Positions 1 to 8,711 of a stretch of 32,209 nucleotides of DNA are shown piece by piece. Source of the DNA: Deltaproteobacteria bacterium (lineage in GTDB: Bacteria; Myxococcota_A; UBA796; GCA-2862545). Location of the stretch: the NCBI GenBank assembly GCA_007693595.1, contig REDI01000007.1, positions 1-32,209 on the forward strand, read 5' to 3'. Both the position numbers and the translations under genes were made by a program. Every line of letters starts with the position of its first letter. Position 1 is the stretch's first letter. The notes below the pieces were generated by a model, which worked only from the letters and a program-made list of their open reading frames with translations, had not been told where the DNA came from and did not search any database.

Positions 1-384
1 TCAGCGCCGCCGTCACCGGCTCCGCATCGGCGAAGTCTCCCGCTTGTTCGCGGGCAGTGGACAGCAGCGACTCGCCCTCGCTCAACGCCTGCGAGCGGGC
101 CTCGGCCGCCGCCGCTTCAGCCGCCGCCGCCTCGGCCGCCGCCGCCTCGGCCGCTTCCTTCGCCGCACGGGCTTGGGAAACCGCCTCCGAAAGCGCCTCG
201 GCCTCCGACGTCGCCGCAGCCAGCGCCTCGGCCGGATCCTCGGCACCCGCGATCGCCTCCACCGCCTCCGACAGCGCGCTCAGCGCCGCCGTCACCGGCT
301 CCGCATCGGCGAAGTCTCCCGCTTGTTCGCGGGCAGTGGACAGCAGCGACTCGCCCTCGCTCAACGCCTGCGAGCGGGCCTCGG
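1..384. repeat. Exact 105-bp direct repeat (1-105 and 280-384) inside the pseudokinase gene
   Basis: Bases 1-105 are identical to 280-384, an offset of 279 bp or 93 codons, so the repeat is in frame. The first copy may continue beyond the window. Between the copies lies a GGCCGCCGCC-type low-complexity run (about 103-160) encoding AAAEA repeats. Exact nucleotide identity points to recent duplication or gene conversion of a coiled-coil unit. Confidence 0.95.
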
Positions 385-1759
385 GGTCGTCCTCGTCGTC
401 CTGTTCCGGCGGCTCCGGTCCTTCGTCGGACGACGCAGCCTCGCCACCCTCGGCGAGCAGCTCTTCCGCCCGATCGATCTTCTGGGCGACCTCGTCGGCC
501 ACCCCGCGCACAGCCTCCCAGATGTCGACCGCCCGATCCGCGGCATCGAAGACTTCTTGAGCGTCTTCGCTGGTCTCGGTGATCTCGGCGGCCTGCGCGG
601 CGTTGCGCGCGGCGGTCTCGGCCTCGATGTGCAGGGCGTCGATCTCTTCACGGAGCGCCACGACCTCGGCTAGGCCGGTGTCGAGGAGGGCGTCGCTCAG
701 CCCCTCGATGAGCTCGCGCACGCGGTCGACCTCCTCTTCGCACTTGGCGGCCGCTTCGTCGGCGTCGCGGGCCGCCGCGTCGAGCTCGGCCGCCGTGTCG
801 GCGGCGGGGACGTCGGCGGACTCCGCCGGGGCCGCCTCGGGATCGTCCTCTGGTGGGAGTTCGACGTCGGTGAGGCGAGGCTCTTCGAGGATGCTCGCCA
901 TGAAGGCGGGCAGATCATCGCCCTCGAGCTCGCCATCCAACAGCTCGTCAAGCCGCTGGAGCAGCTCTTGGGGATCAGCCCGATCACTCACCTTGGAGGC
1001 CAGCATAGCCGCGAGGGCATCGAGGAGGGGCTCGGGCAGCTCTGCCCCCACCTCGTCGAGGATCTCGCGGGTCGCGCCGGCCTGCGCCTGATCGAGCACG
1101 TCTTCGGCGCTCCCGAGGTAGGCGGGCTCCCCCAGGAGCAGCTCGAGCCCGATGAGACCCAGGCTGAAGAGGTCGGAACGCACGTCCTCGGGCCGACGCG
1201 CGAAGCGCTCGGGGGGGGCGTAGCGAAGGGAGCGCGCGGTCGGCAGATAGGTCTCGTCGGCATGAAAGCGCGAGAACTCGGGCTGCAGGACGCCGTAGCC
1301 GATGAGCATGGGCACCCCGTCCGGGTCGACCAGGATGCGCCACGGGCTGAGGGCGCCGTGGCTGGGCACCCCTTGAGCGTCTCCAGCGTCGCCGGCCTCG
1401 ATCAGCACTCGGGCCGAGGCCCGCAACAGCTCCGCCCCAGCCCGAAGCGGCATGAGCCGATCGAGCTCCTTGAGCATCACCCCGATCTCGGCGAGCGACC
1501 AGCACTCCCCGGTCGGGTAGACGAAGAGCCCCTCGCGCTCGACCCAGTCGCCCAGCGCGACGACCCCCGGCACCATCGGCATGTCGAGGAAGGCGCGGAC
1601 CGCGGCCACCCCATCGTGGATCGCGGGCTCTTCGAGAAAGGTCTCGGCAAAGAGGAGCGCCGTGTGCAGGCGGCCATCGGGGCCCTCGAGCTCGATCAGA
1701 TCGGCTGCGGGACCTCGGATCCCGTGACCAGTAGGCTTTTTCTCGCCGAACAGACCCAT
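1..1759 (-). CDS. Pseudokinase-like protein with Ala/Glu-rich coiled-coil repeats (3' end outside window)
   Basis: The reading frame is open from an ATG at 1759-1757 to the window edge (586 codons, no stop), so the C-terminus is missing. A GGGAG-like ribosome site precedes the ATG. Residues about 20-275 have the outline of a Ser/Thr kinase fold: SHGALSPWRIL (133-143) lies where HRDLKPxN would be, IGYG (153-156) replaces DFG, YAPPERF (180-186) matches the APE segment, and SDLFSLGLIGLELLLG (195-210) matches helix F. The HRD aspartate, the DFG aspartate and any N-lobe lysine are absent, so it is probably a catalytically dead pseudokinase. Residues about 300-586 are acidic and Ala/Glu-rich, likely coiled coil. 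They include AAAEA runs near 540-553 and a 35-residue segment present twice, 93 residues apart. No signal peptide is visible. The gene is divergent from the crotonase gene. The partner and role are unknown; a scaffold function is inference. Confidence 0.8.
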   Translation of the reverse strand, partial: MGLFGEKKPTGHGIRGPAADLIELEGPDGRLHTALLFAETFLEEPAIHDGVAAVRAFLDMPMVPGVVALGDWVEREGLFVYPTGECWSLAEIGVMLKELDRLMPLRAGAELLRASARVLIEAGDAGDAQGVPSHGALSPWRILVDPDGVPMLIGYGVLQPEFSRFHADETYLPTARSLRYAPPERFARRPEDVRSDLFSLGLIGLELLLGEPAYLGSAEDVLDQAQAGATREILDEVGAELPEPLLDALAAMLASKVSDRADPQELLQRLDELLDGELEGDDLPAFMASILEEPRLTDVELPPEDDPEAAPAESADVPAADTAAELDAAARDADEAAAKCEEEVDRVRELIEGLSDALLDTGLAEVVALREEIDALHIEAETAARNAAQAAEITETSEDAQEVFDAADRAVDIWEAVRGVADEVAQKIDRAEELLAEGGEAASSDEGPEPPEQDDEDDPEARSQALSEGESLLSTAREQAGDFADAEPVTAALSALSEAVEAIAGAEDPAEALAAATSEAEALSEAVSQARAAKEAAEAAAAEAAAAEAAAAEARSQALSEGESLLSTAREQAGDFADAEPVTAAL

Positions 1760-1850
1760 GAAGCGACTCCCTCAATCCGGATGCGCACGCTACCAGAAGC
1801 ACAACAACCCAGGGGCGGCGTGCGAGCCCCCCGCGATCAAGGAGCAGGAG

Positions 1851-2588
1851 ATGCCCGTTCATCTGGAGCGCAACGGCGCCGTCACCACCATCATCCTCGA
1901 CCGGCCCGAGGTGCGCAACGCCGTCGACCGAGCGCACGCCGAGGCCCTCGCCGACGCGGTGCGGCGCTTCGAGGCAGACGAGGGCGCGGCGGTCGCCGTG
2001 CTCTGGGGCAACGGTGGACACTTCTGCGCGGGCGCCGACCTCAAGGCCATCGCCGCCGGTCAGCCCAACCGGGTCGAACCGACCGGAGACGGCCCCATGG
2101 GCCCGACCCGCATGCGGACCCGCAAGCCGGTGATCGCCGCGATCTCGGGCTACGCGGTCGCGGGGGGGCTCGAGCTGGCCTGTTGGTGCGACCTGCGCAT
2201 CGTCGAAGAGAGCGCGGTGCTGGGTGTCTTCTGCCGCCGGTGGGGCGTCCCGCTGATCGACGGCGGCACGATCCGCCTTCCGCGCTTGATCGGACAGGCG
2301 CGGGCGCTCGATCTCATCCTCACCGGCCGCCCCGTGCGAGCCCAAGAAGCGGTCCAGATCGGCCTGGCGACCCGGGTCGTCCCCGACGGGGAGGCACGCG
2401 CGCGCGCCGAGGCCTTGGCGGCCGAGATCGCCCAACACCCCCAGCGCTGCCTGCGAGGCGATCGCGCCAGCGTGCTCGAGCAGTGGTCGCTGCCCGAAGG
2501 CGTCGCCCTACAAGTCGAGCTTGGCCACGGAATCGAAGCCCTCCGCGCCGAGTCCGTCGCGGGCGCGACGGCCTTCACCGAGCGCTGA
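1851..2588 (+). CDS. Enoyl-CoA hydratase/isomerase (crotonase) family protein
   Basis: This 245-residue cytoplasmic protein covers a full crotonase domain. The start is the ATG at 1851, which has AAGGAG 6 bases upstream (1839-1844); an upstream in-frame ATG at 1758 would add an atypical N-terminus. HFCAGADLK (57-65) and YAVAGGLELACWCDLR (101-116) form the two oxyanion-hole and CoA-binding segments. Glu108 corresponds to the first catalytic glutamate of classical enoyl-CoA hydratase. The second (Pro-Glu-Ile in the classical enzyme) is replaced by Cys128 in GVFCRRWGVPLIDGG. That signature recalls a crotonase subfamily that may not be a simple 2-enoyl-CoA hydratase. The family acts on acyl-CoA thioesters; the exact reaction cannot be assigned. 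The neighbours give no pathway context, and the gene stands alone between a divergent pseudokinase gene and an envelope operon. Confidence 0.9.
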   Translation: MPVHLERNGAVTTIILDRPEVRNAVDRAHAEALADAVRRFEADEGAAVAVLWGNGGHFCAGADLKAIAAGQPNRVEPTGDGPMGPTRMRTRKPVIAAISGYAVAGGLELACWCDLRIVEESAVLGVFCRRWGVPLIDGGTIRLPRLIGQARALDLILTGRPVRAQEAVQIGLATRVVPDGEARARAEALAAEIAQHPQRCLRGDRASVLEQWSLPEGVALQVELGHGIEALRAESVAGATAFTER

Positions 2589-2616
2589 CACCCCTTGTCA
2601 ATGGGCGCCACCAGGG

Positions 2617-2645
2617 CTGACGGCGGCCCTTCCCTTGGCTACTAT
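2617..2645 (+). promoter_or_regulatory. Possible sigma-70-like promoter for the OmpA/TSP3 operon
   Basis: CTGACG (2617-2622) and TACTAT (2640-2645) each match 4 of 6 consensus bases and are separated by exactly 17 bp. The -10 box overlaps the ATG at 2644. If the promoter is real, transcription begins near 2652 and translation would have to start at TTG 2674. Confidence 0.3.
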
Positions 2646-4470
2646 GCGCGTCGACCCGCGACGCGAGACGATCTTGAAGCTTCGACCGTTCTGCTACCCC
2701 TTGGCGCTGGGCGCGCTCACCTCCCTGGTCCCCGCGAGCGCCTGGGCCCAGGGATTCTCCACCGACATCGAGTTGGTTCGCCCAACCTTCTCGCCTCGGA
2801 GCACCCTCGGCGTCGACAGCCCCTTCATCGGGGGCGAGGGCCACCTCACCCTCGGGCTGCAAAGCGCATACGCCCGCGACCCCCTCCGGCTCATCGAGTT
2901 CGACCGGCTCTCGGGGCCGGTGGTGCGCAACCGCTTCGGCAACCACCTCGGCCTCGCGTGGGCCCCCTCGGACCGCCTCTCGCTCCGGGCCTCGCTGCCG
3001 CTGGTCTGGCAGTGGGGTTCCAGCATCGACGAGTACCGCGCCGACGGGCCCGGCGTCGGGGACCTGCGGGCCGGACTGCGCTACCTCATCTGGGAAGGCG
3101 GCGGCTTCACCATCGGGGCCCACGGCGACTTCGTTCTGAACGTGGGCACCCGCAACGCCTACCTCGGCGAGACCCAGCCCCGCACCTCCTTCGGCCTCCT
3201 CACCGCCTACGAATCAGGCCCCCTGCTCATCCTCGGGACCCTAGGCGCCGAGACCCGATCCAACCTCGACACCCAGCTCGACTTCAACCTCGGCAATGAG
3301 CTCGTGGCGAACACCGCCCTCGTCTACACGATGCCGGGCGACGAGATCGCCTTCAGCGCCGAGCTGCTCTCGCGCTTCGGCATGTCCCGCCTGTTCGTCG
3401 GAGGGGCTGAGTCCTCGATGGAGTGGATCCTGGGCACGCAAGTCCCGCTGAGCGACAGCTTCGGCATGCACCTCGGCGTCGGACGAGGGATCACGGCGGG
3501 CTACGGCACCTCCTCTTTCCGCGGCCTCTTCTCGATCCGCTACCAGCGCACCCCACCCCCGCCCGTCGAGGAGCCCGACTACATCGTCGACATCATCGAC
3601 ATCCCCGACGACCTCATCGACGAGCCCGATCCCGAGCCCACCACCGTCGTCATCACCCCCACCCAGGAGCCTGGGGAGTGGCGCGAGGGCCAGCTCGCGC
3701 GCGTCGCCGTCGACCGGATCGAGATCCGCGAGCCGATCCAGTTCGAGTTCGCCACGCCGCGGATCTTGCCGGTCTCGCTCCCGCTGCTCCGCCAGGTCGC
3801 TGGGCTACTCAACCGCGACGCCCGGATCGGCCACCTGCTCATCGAGGGCCACGCCAGCCAGGAAGGGAGCCACAGCTACAACTACGATCTCTCGATCCGA
3901 CGAGCAAAGGCGGTGTACGAGCAGCTTTTGGTGCTGGGAGTGCACCCCTCGCGCATGAGCTACCGCGGCATGGGCAAGGTCGTCCCCCTCAGCGACCGCA
4001 CCGACGAAGAGAGCCTCGCCGAGAACCGTCGTGTCGAGTTTCAGATCCTCTACCAGCGCGCCCCGGGCGACGAGCTGCCCGAGCTGTCCCCTGAGGTCAA
4101 GCTGCCATGGAGCGGCGAGAGCGCCACCGTGCAGACCCCCACCGAGATCCCTGCGGTCAAGGTCCGTCCAGCGCCTCCCCCAGACCTCCTCGATGACTCG
4201 GCGACCGAGCCGGTCTCCCCCGAGCCCGAGCCTCTCGAGCCCACTCCCCCCGGTAGCCAGCCCACCGCCGAGCCCAGCGAAGGGTCGACAGGGGCGCCGC
4301 CATCGTCTACACCTGAACCTGAGCCTGAATCGGATACGGTAGAACCCTCGTTCGAGCCCGAGTCAGCACCCGAGCCCGAGCCTGAGTCAACACCCGAGCC
4401 CGAGCCCGAAGACGACGCGCCCCTGCCGCCCCCTCCCGAGATCCAACCCTCTTCCCCAGAGTTTCCATGA
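2644..4470 (+). CDS. OmpA-like outer-membrane protein with acidic Pro/Glu tail
   Basis: The protein has 608 residues from ATG 2644, with a signal peptide ending ASAWA (to about residue 35). TTG 2674 gives a more classical signal peptide beginning KLRPFC and remains an alternative start. Residues about 36-310 look like an outer-membrane beta-barrel, with alternating hydrophobic and aromatic strands and many Gly/Leu turns. An Asp/Pro-rich linker follows. Residues about 377-470 form an OmpA C-terminal (peptidoglycan-binding) domain: GHASQEG (from 402), [13 protein letters not shown], and AENRRVEF (from about 459). Unusually, a tail of about 135 residues rich in Glu-Pro and Ser follows the OmpA domain; in classical OmpA that domain is last. 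The stop overlaps the next gene's ATG (ATGA), so the two are probably translationally coupled. Likely role: tethering the outer membrane to peptidoglycan, and possibly holding the coupled TSP3 protein (inference). Confidence 0.9.
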   Translation: MRVDPRRETILKLRPFCYPLALGALTSLVPASAWAQGFSTDIELVRPTFSPRSTLGVDSPFIGGEGHLTLGLQSAYARDPLRLIEFDRLSGPVVRNRFGNHLGLAWAPSDRLSLRASLPLVWQWGSSIDEYRADGPGVGDLRAGLRYLIWEGGGFTIGAHGDFVLNVGTRNAYLGETQPRTSFGLLTAYESGPLLILGTLGAETRSNLDTQLDFNLGNELVANTALVYTMPGDEIAFSAELLSRFGMSRLFVGGAESSMEWILGTQVPLSDSFGMHLGVGRGITAGYGTSSFRGLFSIRYQRTPPPPVEEPDYIVDIIDIPDDLIDEPDPEPTTVVITPTQEPGEWREGQLARVAVDRIEIREPIQFEFATPRILPVSLPLLRQVAGLLNRDARIGHLLIEGHASQEGSHSYNYDLSIRRAKAVYEQLLVLGVHPSRMSYRGMGKVVPLSDRTDEESLAENRRVEFQILYQRAPGDELPELSPEVKLPWSGESATVQTPTEIPAVKVRPAPPPDLLDDSATEPVSPEPEPLEPTPPGSQPTAEPSEGSTGAPPSSTPEPEPESDTVEPSFEPESAPEPEPESTPEPEPEDDAPLPPPPEIQPSSPEFP

Positions 4471-5549
4471 TTCACCTCCTCACGCTGAGCCTGCTCCTCG
4501 CTGGCCCCGCCTGGGCGGGCGATGGCGCAGCCGACGAGGTCTGCGACACAGATCTCGAGCAGGACCTGAACTGCAACTACATCAACTGGGATCTCGAGCT
4601 CGACGTCGACCTCGACGACCCGGAGTGCATCTGGCCTGGCCGCGAAGACGGCGAGAACGCCAACGCCGACTGGTTCTACGACTATACCTCCTTCAAGTGC
4701 AGGTACAACCTGCAAGCCATGGGCTTCGACGAAGACGAAGACGGCTTCTCCTACGGCAGCATCGAGGTCGGGCCCGAGGGCCAGCCCCCCGATCGCGTGA
4801 TCACCCTGCAGTGCGACAACTGCCCCGAAGACTACAACCCCGATCAGATGGATCGGGACTGTGACAACGTCGGCGACATCTGCGACAACTGCCCCGACGA
4901 CTACAACCCCGATCAGGCCGAGTCCGACGGCGATGGCCTGGGCGATGTGTGCGACAACTGCCCCTTCGTCTACAACCCCGACCAGACCGACAGCGACGGC
5001 GACGGCGTCGGCGACGCCTGCGACAACTGTGTCGACATTCCCAACCCCGATCAGTCCGACATCGACGGCGACGGCTGGGGCGACCTCTGCGACAACTGCC
5101 CAACCCGCTTCAACCAGTTCCAGCTCGACACCGATGAGGACGGGCATGGCGACATCTGCGACAACTGCCCCGACGACTACAACCCCGAGCAAGAAGACCG
5201 CGACACGGACCAAGTAGGCGATATTTGCGACAACTGCCCCGACGTCTACAACCCTGACCAGACCGACACCAGCGGCGACGGCGTCGGCGACGCCTGCGAC
5301 AACTGTCCCGACGAATACAACCCCGACCAGCTCGACAGCGACGGCGACGGCGTCGGCGACGCCTGCGACAACTGCCCCTTCGTCTTCAACCCCAACCAAG
5401 AAGACTCCAACGGGAACGGGATCGGGGACGTCTGCGATGGCGCTCCCAAGCTCCGAGGCGGAGGGTGCCGGTGTAGCGCCGTCCCCGCATCCAGCCTGGG
5501 ATGGGGGCTCCTGATCGGCTTGGGCCTGCTCGCCCGCCGCCGACGCTGA
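4467..5549 (+). CDS. Thrombospondin type 3 repeat protein with MYXO-CTERM-like tail
   Basis: This 360-residue exported protein overlaps the OmpA-like gene by 4 bases. Its signal peptide ends GPAWA (about residue 17). Residues 116-322 are nine contiguous 23-residue repeats of the form CDNCPxxYNPDQxDxDGDGxGDx, the thrombospondin type 3 pattern, in which the Asp-rich loops bind calcium and the two cysteines per unit pair. Some units are degenerate: unit 5 has NQFQ for NPDQ, and units 1 and 6 lack part of the DGDG loop. The last 30 residues carry GGGCRC, a hydrophobic helix and ARRRR. That is the layout of MYXO-CTERM, a C-terminal sorting signal cleaved by a myxosortase so the protein can reach the cell surface. 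An Asp-rich segment (about 20-60) precedes the repeats. Likely role: calcium-stabilised surface or matrix protein. The partner is probably the coupled OmpA-like protein. Confidence 0.93.
   Translation: MIHLLTLSLLLAGPAWAGDGAADEVCDTDLEQDLNCNYINWDLELDVDLDDPECIWPGREDGENANADWFYDYTSFKCRYNLQAMGFDEDEDGFSYGSIEVGPEGQPPDRVITLQCDNCPEDYNPDQMDRDCDNVGDICDNCPDDYNPDQAESDGDGLGDVCDNCPFVYNPDQTDSDGDGVGDACDNCVDIPNPDQSDIDGDGWGDLCDNCPTRFNQFQLDTDEDGHGDICDNCPDDYNPEQEDRDTDQVGDICDNCPDVYNPDQTDTSGDGVGDACDNCPDEYNPDQLDSDGDGVGDACDNCPFVFNPNQEDSNGNGIGDVCDGAPKLRGGGCRCSAVPASSLGWGLLIGLGLLARRRR
4812..5432 (+). repeat. Nine tandem 69-bp units coding TSP3 repeats
   Basis: Nine in-frame 69-bp units each begin with the codons for Cys-Asp-Asn-Cys. 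Units 3, 7 and 8 are especially alike at DNA level, which suggests unit turnover by duplication. The array is a natural site for copy-number change. Confidence 0.9.
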
Positions 5550-5611
5550 GCGCCCGGACTCCCCATGTGCGCCCCGCCGCGCTACATCGTGGCGCCAGCC
5601 CCGGAGTACTC

Positions 5612-6409
5612 ATGGCGACCAGCCAGCGCATGCCCCAGCCCTCCAGCGAAGAGCGCCCCCGATTCGTCGACCGCCCCCCGGAGCGGTTCAACGATCCAAA
5701 ACTCAACCCCTACCTGATTGGCCACCGCGAGTTTGGCCCGCCCCTGCTCACCGCCACCCAGGCCGCCACCTACTACGGCCGCTGGCACGAAGCCTTCGGG
5801 CGCCACGCCCCCCTCCACGTCGAGATCGGGGCCGGCAACGGCTTCTTTCTTGCGGGCTTCGCCCAGAAACACCCCGAGATCAACCTCCTCGGCATCGAGA
5901 TCCGCTACAAGCGCACCGTGCTCTGCGCGCGAAAGATCCGCAATGCGGGACTCAGCAATGCCCTGATCACCCGCTACGACGCCTGGTTCCTCGACGACCT
6001 CTTCGAGCCCGGCAGCCTCTCGGGCCTCTACATCAACCACCCCGACCCCTGGCCCAAGGACAAGCACGAGAAGAACCGCCTGATCAGCCGGTGGTTCTTG
6101 GAGGAGGCCGCCATCTTCCTGCGCGAGGGGGCCACCCTCCGCCTCAAGAGCGACTTCGAAGACAACGTCGCCCGGGTGCCCCGCCTGCTCGACGCCGACG
6201 GCGACGGCGCCCCGATGCCTGCTCTGCCGTTTCAGATCACCGGCCGCTGCGAGGACGTGACCCAAGGCGAGGGCCTCTGGCCCGACGACATCGAGACAAA
6301 CTACCAGTCCAAGTTCCGCAAGCGCGGGCTGCCGGTCTACGCGATCGAGCTCACCCGAACCGGCCAGGCCTGGCCGCCCGAGGGCTGGGTGAGCAAGCAC
6401 GCCCGGTGA
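5612..6409 (+). CDS. trmB: tRNA (guanine-N7-)-methyltransferase TrmB
   Basis: The 265-residue enzyme forms m7G at position 46 of tRNA using S-adenosylmethionine. The start is ATG 5612, preceded by GGAG 6 bases upstream. Visible family motifs, in order: EIGAGNGFFL (SAM-binding motif I, about 71-80), GIEIRYKR, the hallmark INHPDPWPKDKHEKNRL (family INFPDPWPKxxHxKRR), and TNYQSKFRKRGLPVY near the C-terminus (family TxYExKFxxxGxxI). It carries an extra N-terminal segment of about 50 residues rich in Pro and Arg, longer than in many bacterial TrmB proteins. The gene stands alone between two envelope-related units, with 62 bp before it and 95 bp after. Confidence 0.95.
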   Translation: MATSQRMPQPSSEERPRFVDRPPERFNDPKLNPYLIGHREFGPPLLTATQAATYYGRWHEAFGRHAPLHVEIGAGNGFFLAGFAQKHPEINLLGIEIRYKRTVLCARKIRNAGLSNALITRYDAWFLDDLFEPGSLSGLYINHPDPWPKDKHEKNRLISRWFLEEAAIFLREGATLRLKSDFEDNVARVPRLLDADGDGAPMPALPFQITGRCEDVTQGEGLWPDDIETNYQSKFRKRGLPVYAIELTRTGQAWPPEGWVSKHAR

Positions 6410-6504
6410 GCCCCGCCTGAGCGGCCCCCCTTCCAGGTCTGCCCCAGGGAATGCCTACCCAGGCCCCGACGGTTACCCCTTCTATCCCTTCGCGCCGAGG
6501 ACGC

Positions 6505-7866
6505 ATGATCCCAGCCCTGCTCGCCCTGTTCTTGAACGCCCAGGCCTCTCCGGGCCTCTCCTGCGTCGAGGAGCAGATCGACCTACCCAAGCCCAAGCTT
6601 CCCTTCAAGGCGCCTAAGGGGCTGGCCTGGGAGGGGATCGAGCCCGTCGCGACCCTGAGCGACGGGCGGCTGATCTTCACCCGTGCCGCCGCCCTCGACG
6701 CGATGAGCCACAAGGCGCGCGGCGCCATGCTCGAGCAGCGGACCCAGATGCGGATCATGCAGCTCATCGCCCATGATCCCAGCCAGGGCGAGCCTCAGGT
6801 CTGGCTCCTTCCTCGCGCATTGATCCTTGAGCTACACGCCCTGCCCGGCGGAGGCATCGCTGCGGCGCTCAACGTCAACGGCGTCAACGCGCTCTACGTC
6901 TTGGACGGCAGCGACAGCACGCCCGAGCCCATCACCCTGCCCAACCCCGTCGCCCACGAGAAGGTCTGGCGAGACCGGAGCCCTTACAAGGGCAACGGCC
7001 CGCCCCGGCTCAGCCCCACCGGCGAGCACACGATCGTCTACACCTACGGCGGAAACAGCTACGCCATCGACCTCAAGGCGCGGCAGGTCGTGCGCAGCGC
7101 CGCAGTCTGGTCCGCCGAGATCGCGGCGATGCATCCTCCCTCGAAGCCCGCGAGAGTGCTCGCGCTCGAGCTCGGATCCAACCTGGTGCGCTTCAGCGAC
7201 ACCCTCACCCTGCTGCAGCGGCGCCCCTGCCCGAGCTGCAGGCTCATCAGCCTGGGCCGTCACAGCGACTCCCGCCCCACCGTCGCCGCCCTCGCGGCCC
7301 CCGACAACGAGGGCATCTCCGTGATCTACCTGAGGCCTGACACCTCCCTCGACGATCTAGCGACCCGCCACATCATCGAGCTTCCCGCCGACCTCTTCGA
7401 CGGTCCTTGGGCGTGGACCCTACGATCCGGCCCTGGCAACCTGGCGCTGATCAGCCTCTCGGCCATGACCAGCTCTCCCGCCCACCACGTCTTCGCCCTC
7501 GATCCCGACCGCGACGAGCCCGTCTGGACCTGGCACGGCACCGACGAAGGCGGCCCCTCCCAGCGCTTGGTCGCCGATGCCCTCGGCGATCAGGTCCGCT
7601 TCCGCATCGTCCAGGGCGAGGGACACGCCGAAGAGACCCTGCGCGCGGCCCTCTTCCAGCCAAGCCAGGGCGAGCCCACCGCCTGGATCTCGGACGAGGA
7701 CCTCGAAGCCCCCCTGAAGCGGCGCCTCTTCGCCCCCATGGCCCCGCACCAGCAAGGCCCCCACAGCTCGGCCGACGTCGAGGGCGATCCCATGTTCGAT
7801 CGCACCCCGCACAAGGCCCATCAAGCCACCTTTCAGCGCTGCACCCTCACCGTGGATCCCTCGTGA
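6505..7866 (+). CDS. Exported hypothetical protein, possible beta-propeller
   Basis: Not recognised as a named family. The ATG at 6505 is chosen because GAGG lies just upstream (6497-6500) and because it gives a short signal peptide, MIPALLALFLNAQA, followed by SPGLSC. The mature part (about 440 residues) is rich in short hydrophobic strands. Repeated segments such as GGIAAALNVNGVNALYVLDG, HTIVYTYGGNSYAIDLKA and HHVFALDPDRDEPVWTW resemble WD40 or PQQ-like propeller blades. A CPSC pair occurs mid-protein. The stop overlaps the next gene's GTG start (GTGA), making this the first gene of a four-gene overlapping operon with an acyltransferase and an ABC importer. The function is unknown; a periplasmic or surface location is inferred from the signal peptide. 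Confidence 0.8.
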   Translation: MIPALLALFLNAQASPGLSCVEEQIDLPKPKLPFKAPKGLAWEGIEPVATLSDGRLIFTRAAALDAMSHKARGAMLEQRTQMRIMQLIAHDPSQGEPQVWLLPRALILELHALPGGGIAAALNVNGVNALYVLDGSDSTPEPITLPNPVAHEKVWRDRSPYKGNGPPRLSPTGEHTIVYTYGGNSYAIDLKARQVVRSAAVWSAEIAAMHPPSKPARVLALELGSNLVRFSDTLTLLQRRPCPSCRLISLGRHSDSRPTVAALAAPDNEGISVIYLRPDTSLDDLATRHIIELPADLFDGPWAWTLRSGPGNLALISLSAMTSSPAHHVFALDPDRDEPVWTWHGTDEGGPSQRLVADALGDQVRFRIVQGEGHAEETLRAALFQPSQGEPTAWISDEDLEAPLKRRLFAPMAPHQQGPHSSADVEGDPMFDRTPHKAHQATFQRCTLTVDPS

Positions 7867-8711
7867 ACGTGCCCCCAACGCCGGAGCAGGCCCTCCAGGC
7901 CGAGGATCTCTTCTACAGAGACAACCTCGATCTCGACCAAATGACTCCCCTGCGCTGGATCCTGCTGGCGCTGTGGACCCCCATCGGACTGCCCCTCATG
8001 GCGGTGCGGGCCGCCTTGGCCATCGGGGCCAGCCTGGTGGTGCCGCCTCGCTACCGCGCGTGGTGGGTGACGTTCCTGACCGGGATCTTCCTGGTCGTCA
8101 GGAACAAGACCAAGATCCGTGATCACGGCGTCGTCGTCGTGAGCAACCACATCAGCTACCTCGACGGCATGACGGTCCGCGCCGCCGTCCGGAGCACCAA
8201 GCCGCTGGCGACCTTGCTCTGGCACAAGGTCAACCGCCTCAACAAGATCATGGCGCGACCGAGCATCCCTGTCATGGAGTCGGGGAAGAACCGGCAGCTC
8301 ACAGAGAAGATCAAGACCTACCTCCGCAAAGGCAACGTGCTGCTCTTCCCCGAGGCCACCGTCACCGACGGCTCGGGCCTGCTGCGCTTCGAGCGCATGG
8401 CCTTCAGCCTCGACGCCCGCGTAGTGCTCGTCGCGATCCGCCACCGCCGGCCGCTGCCCTTCATCCACCCGAGCGCCCTACGCGAGAAGCTGATCATCCA
8501 AGTCTTCTTCGAACTCTTCCAGCCGTGGATCGTCGCCGAGATCGAGTGCCTCGGCGTACACACCCCTGGCCCCGATGAGTCGTTTGAAGACTTCGCCAAG
8601 CGCTCGCAGCAGCTCATCGCCGACGCCCTGGGCGTGCCCACCACCTCCTACACCTGGAGGGATCGTCGGCGACTCATGGTCGAGCTTAAACGAACGAAGG
8701 AGCGCACATGA
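7863..8711 (+). CDS. PlsC-type 1-acyl-glycerol-phosphate acyltransferase family protein
   Basis: This 282-residue protein has a GTG start overlapping the previous stop and an ATGA overlap with the next gene. Two hydrophobic helices (about 32-80) precede the acyltransferase core. NHISYLD (95-101) supplies the catalytic His96-x4-Asp101, and FPEATVTDG (162-170) is the phosphate/glycerol-binding motif, with Ala in place of the usual Gly of FPEGT. The family transfers an acyl chain from acyl-CoA or acyl-ACP to lysophosphatidate or related lysolipids at the inner membrane. The substrate cannot be read from sequence; the spacing of motifs recalls the LPCAT/AGPAT branch. Operon placement ahead of a metal-chelate importer is unexplained and may reflect only shared expression. 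Confidence 0.88.
   Translation: MNVPPTPEQALQAEDLFYRDNLDLDQMTPLRWILLALWTPIGLPLMAVRAALAIGASLVVPPRYRAWWVTFLTGIFLVVRNKTKIRDHGVVVVSNHISYLDGMTVRAAVRSTKPLATLLWHKVNRLNKIMARPSIPVMESGKNRQLTEKIKTYLRKGNVLLFPEATVTDGSGLLRFERMAFSLDARVVLVAIRHRRPLPFIHPSALREKLIIQVFFELFQPWIVAEIECLGVHTPGPDESFEDFAKRSQQLIADALGVPTTSYTWRDRRRLMVELKRTKERT

Noticed and set aside
968-2620. Long plus-strand frame across the pseudokinase start and the crotonase gene
   Set aside because: Arg/Pro-rich composition with no domain; it overlaps two well-supported genes in other frames.
4050-5399. Long Val/Ala/Gly-rich minus-strand frame opposite the OmpA/TSP3 genes
   Set aside because: It mirrors the TSP3 repeats and the Glu-Pro tail in antisense. 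The forward genes have clear domains, signal peptides and coupling.
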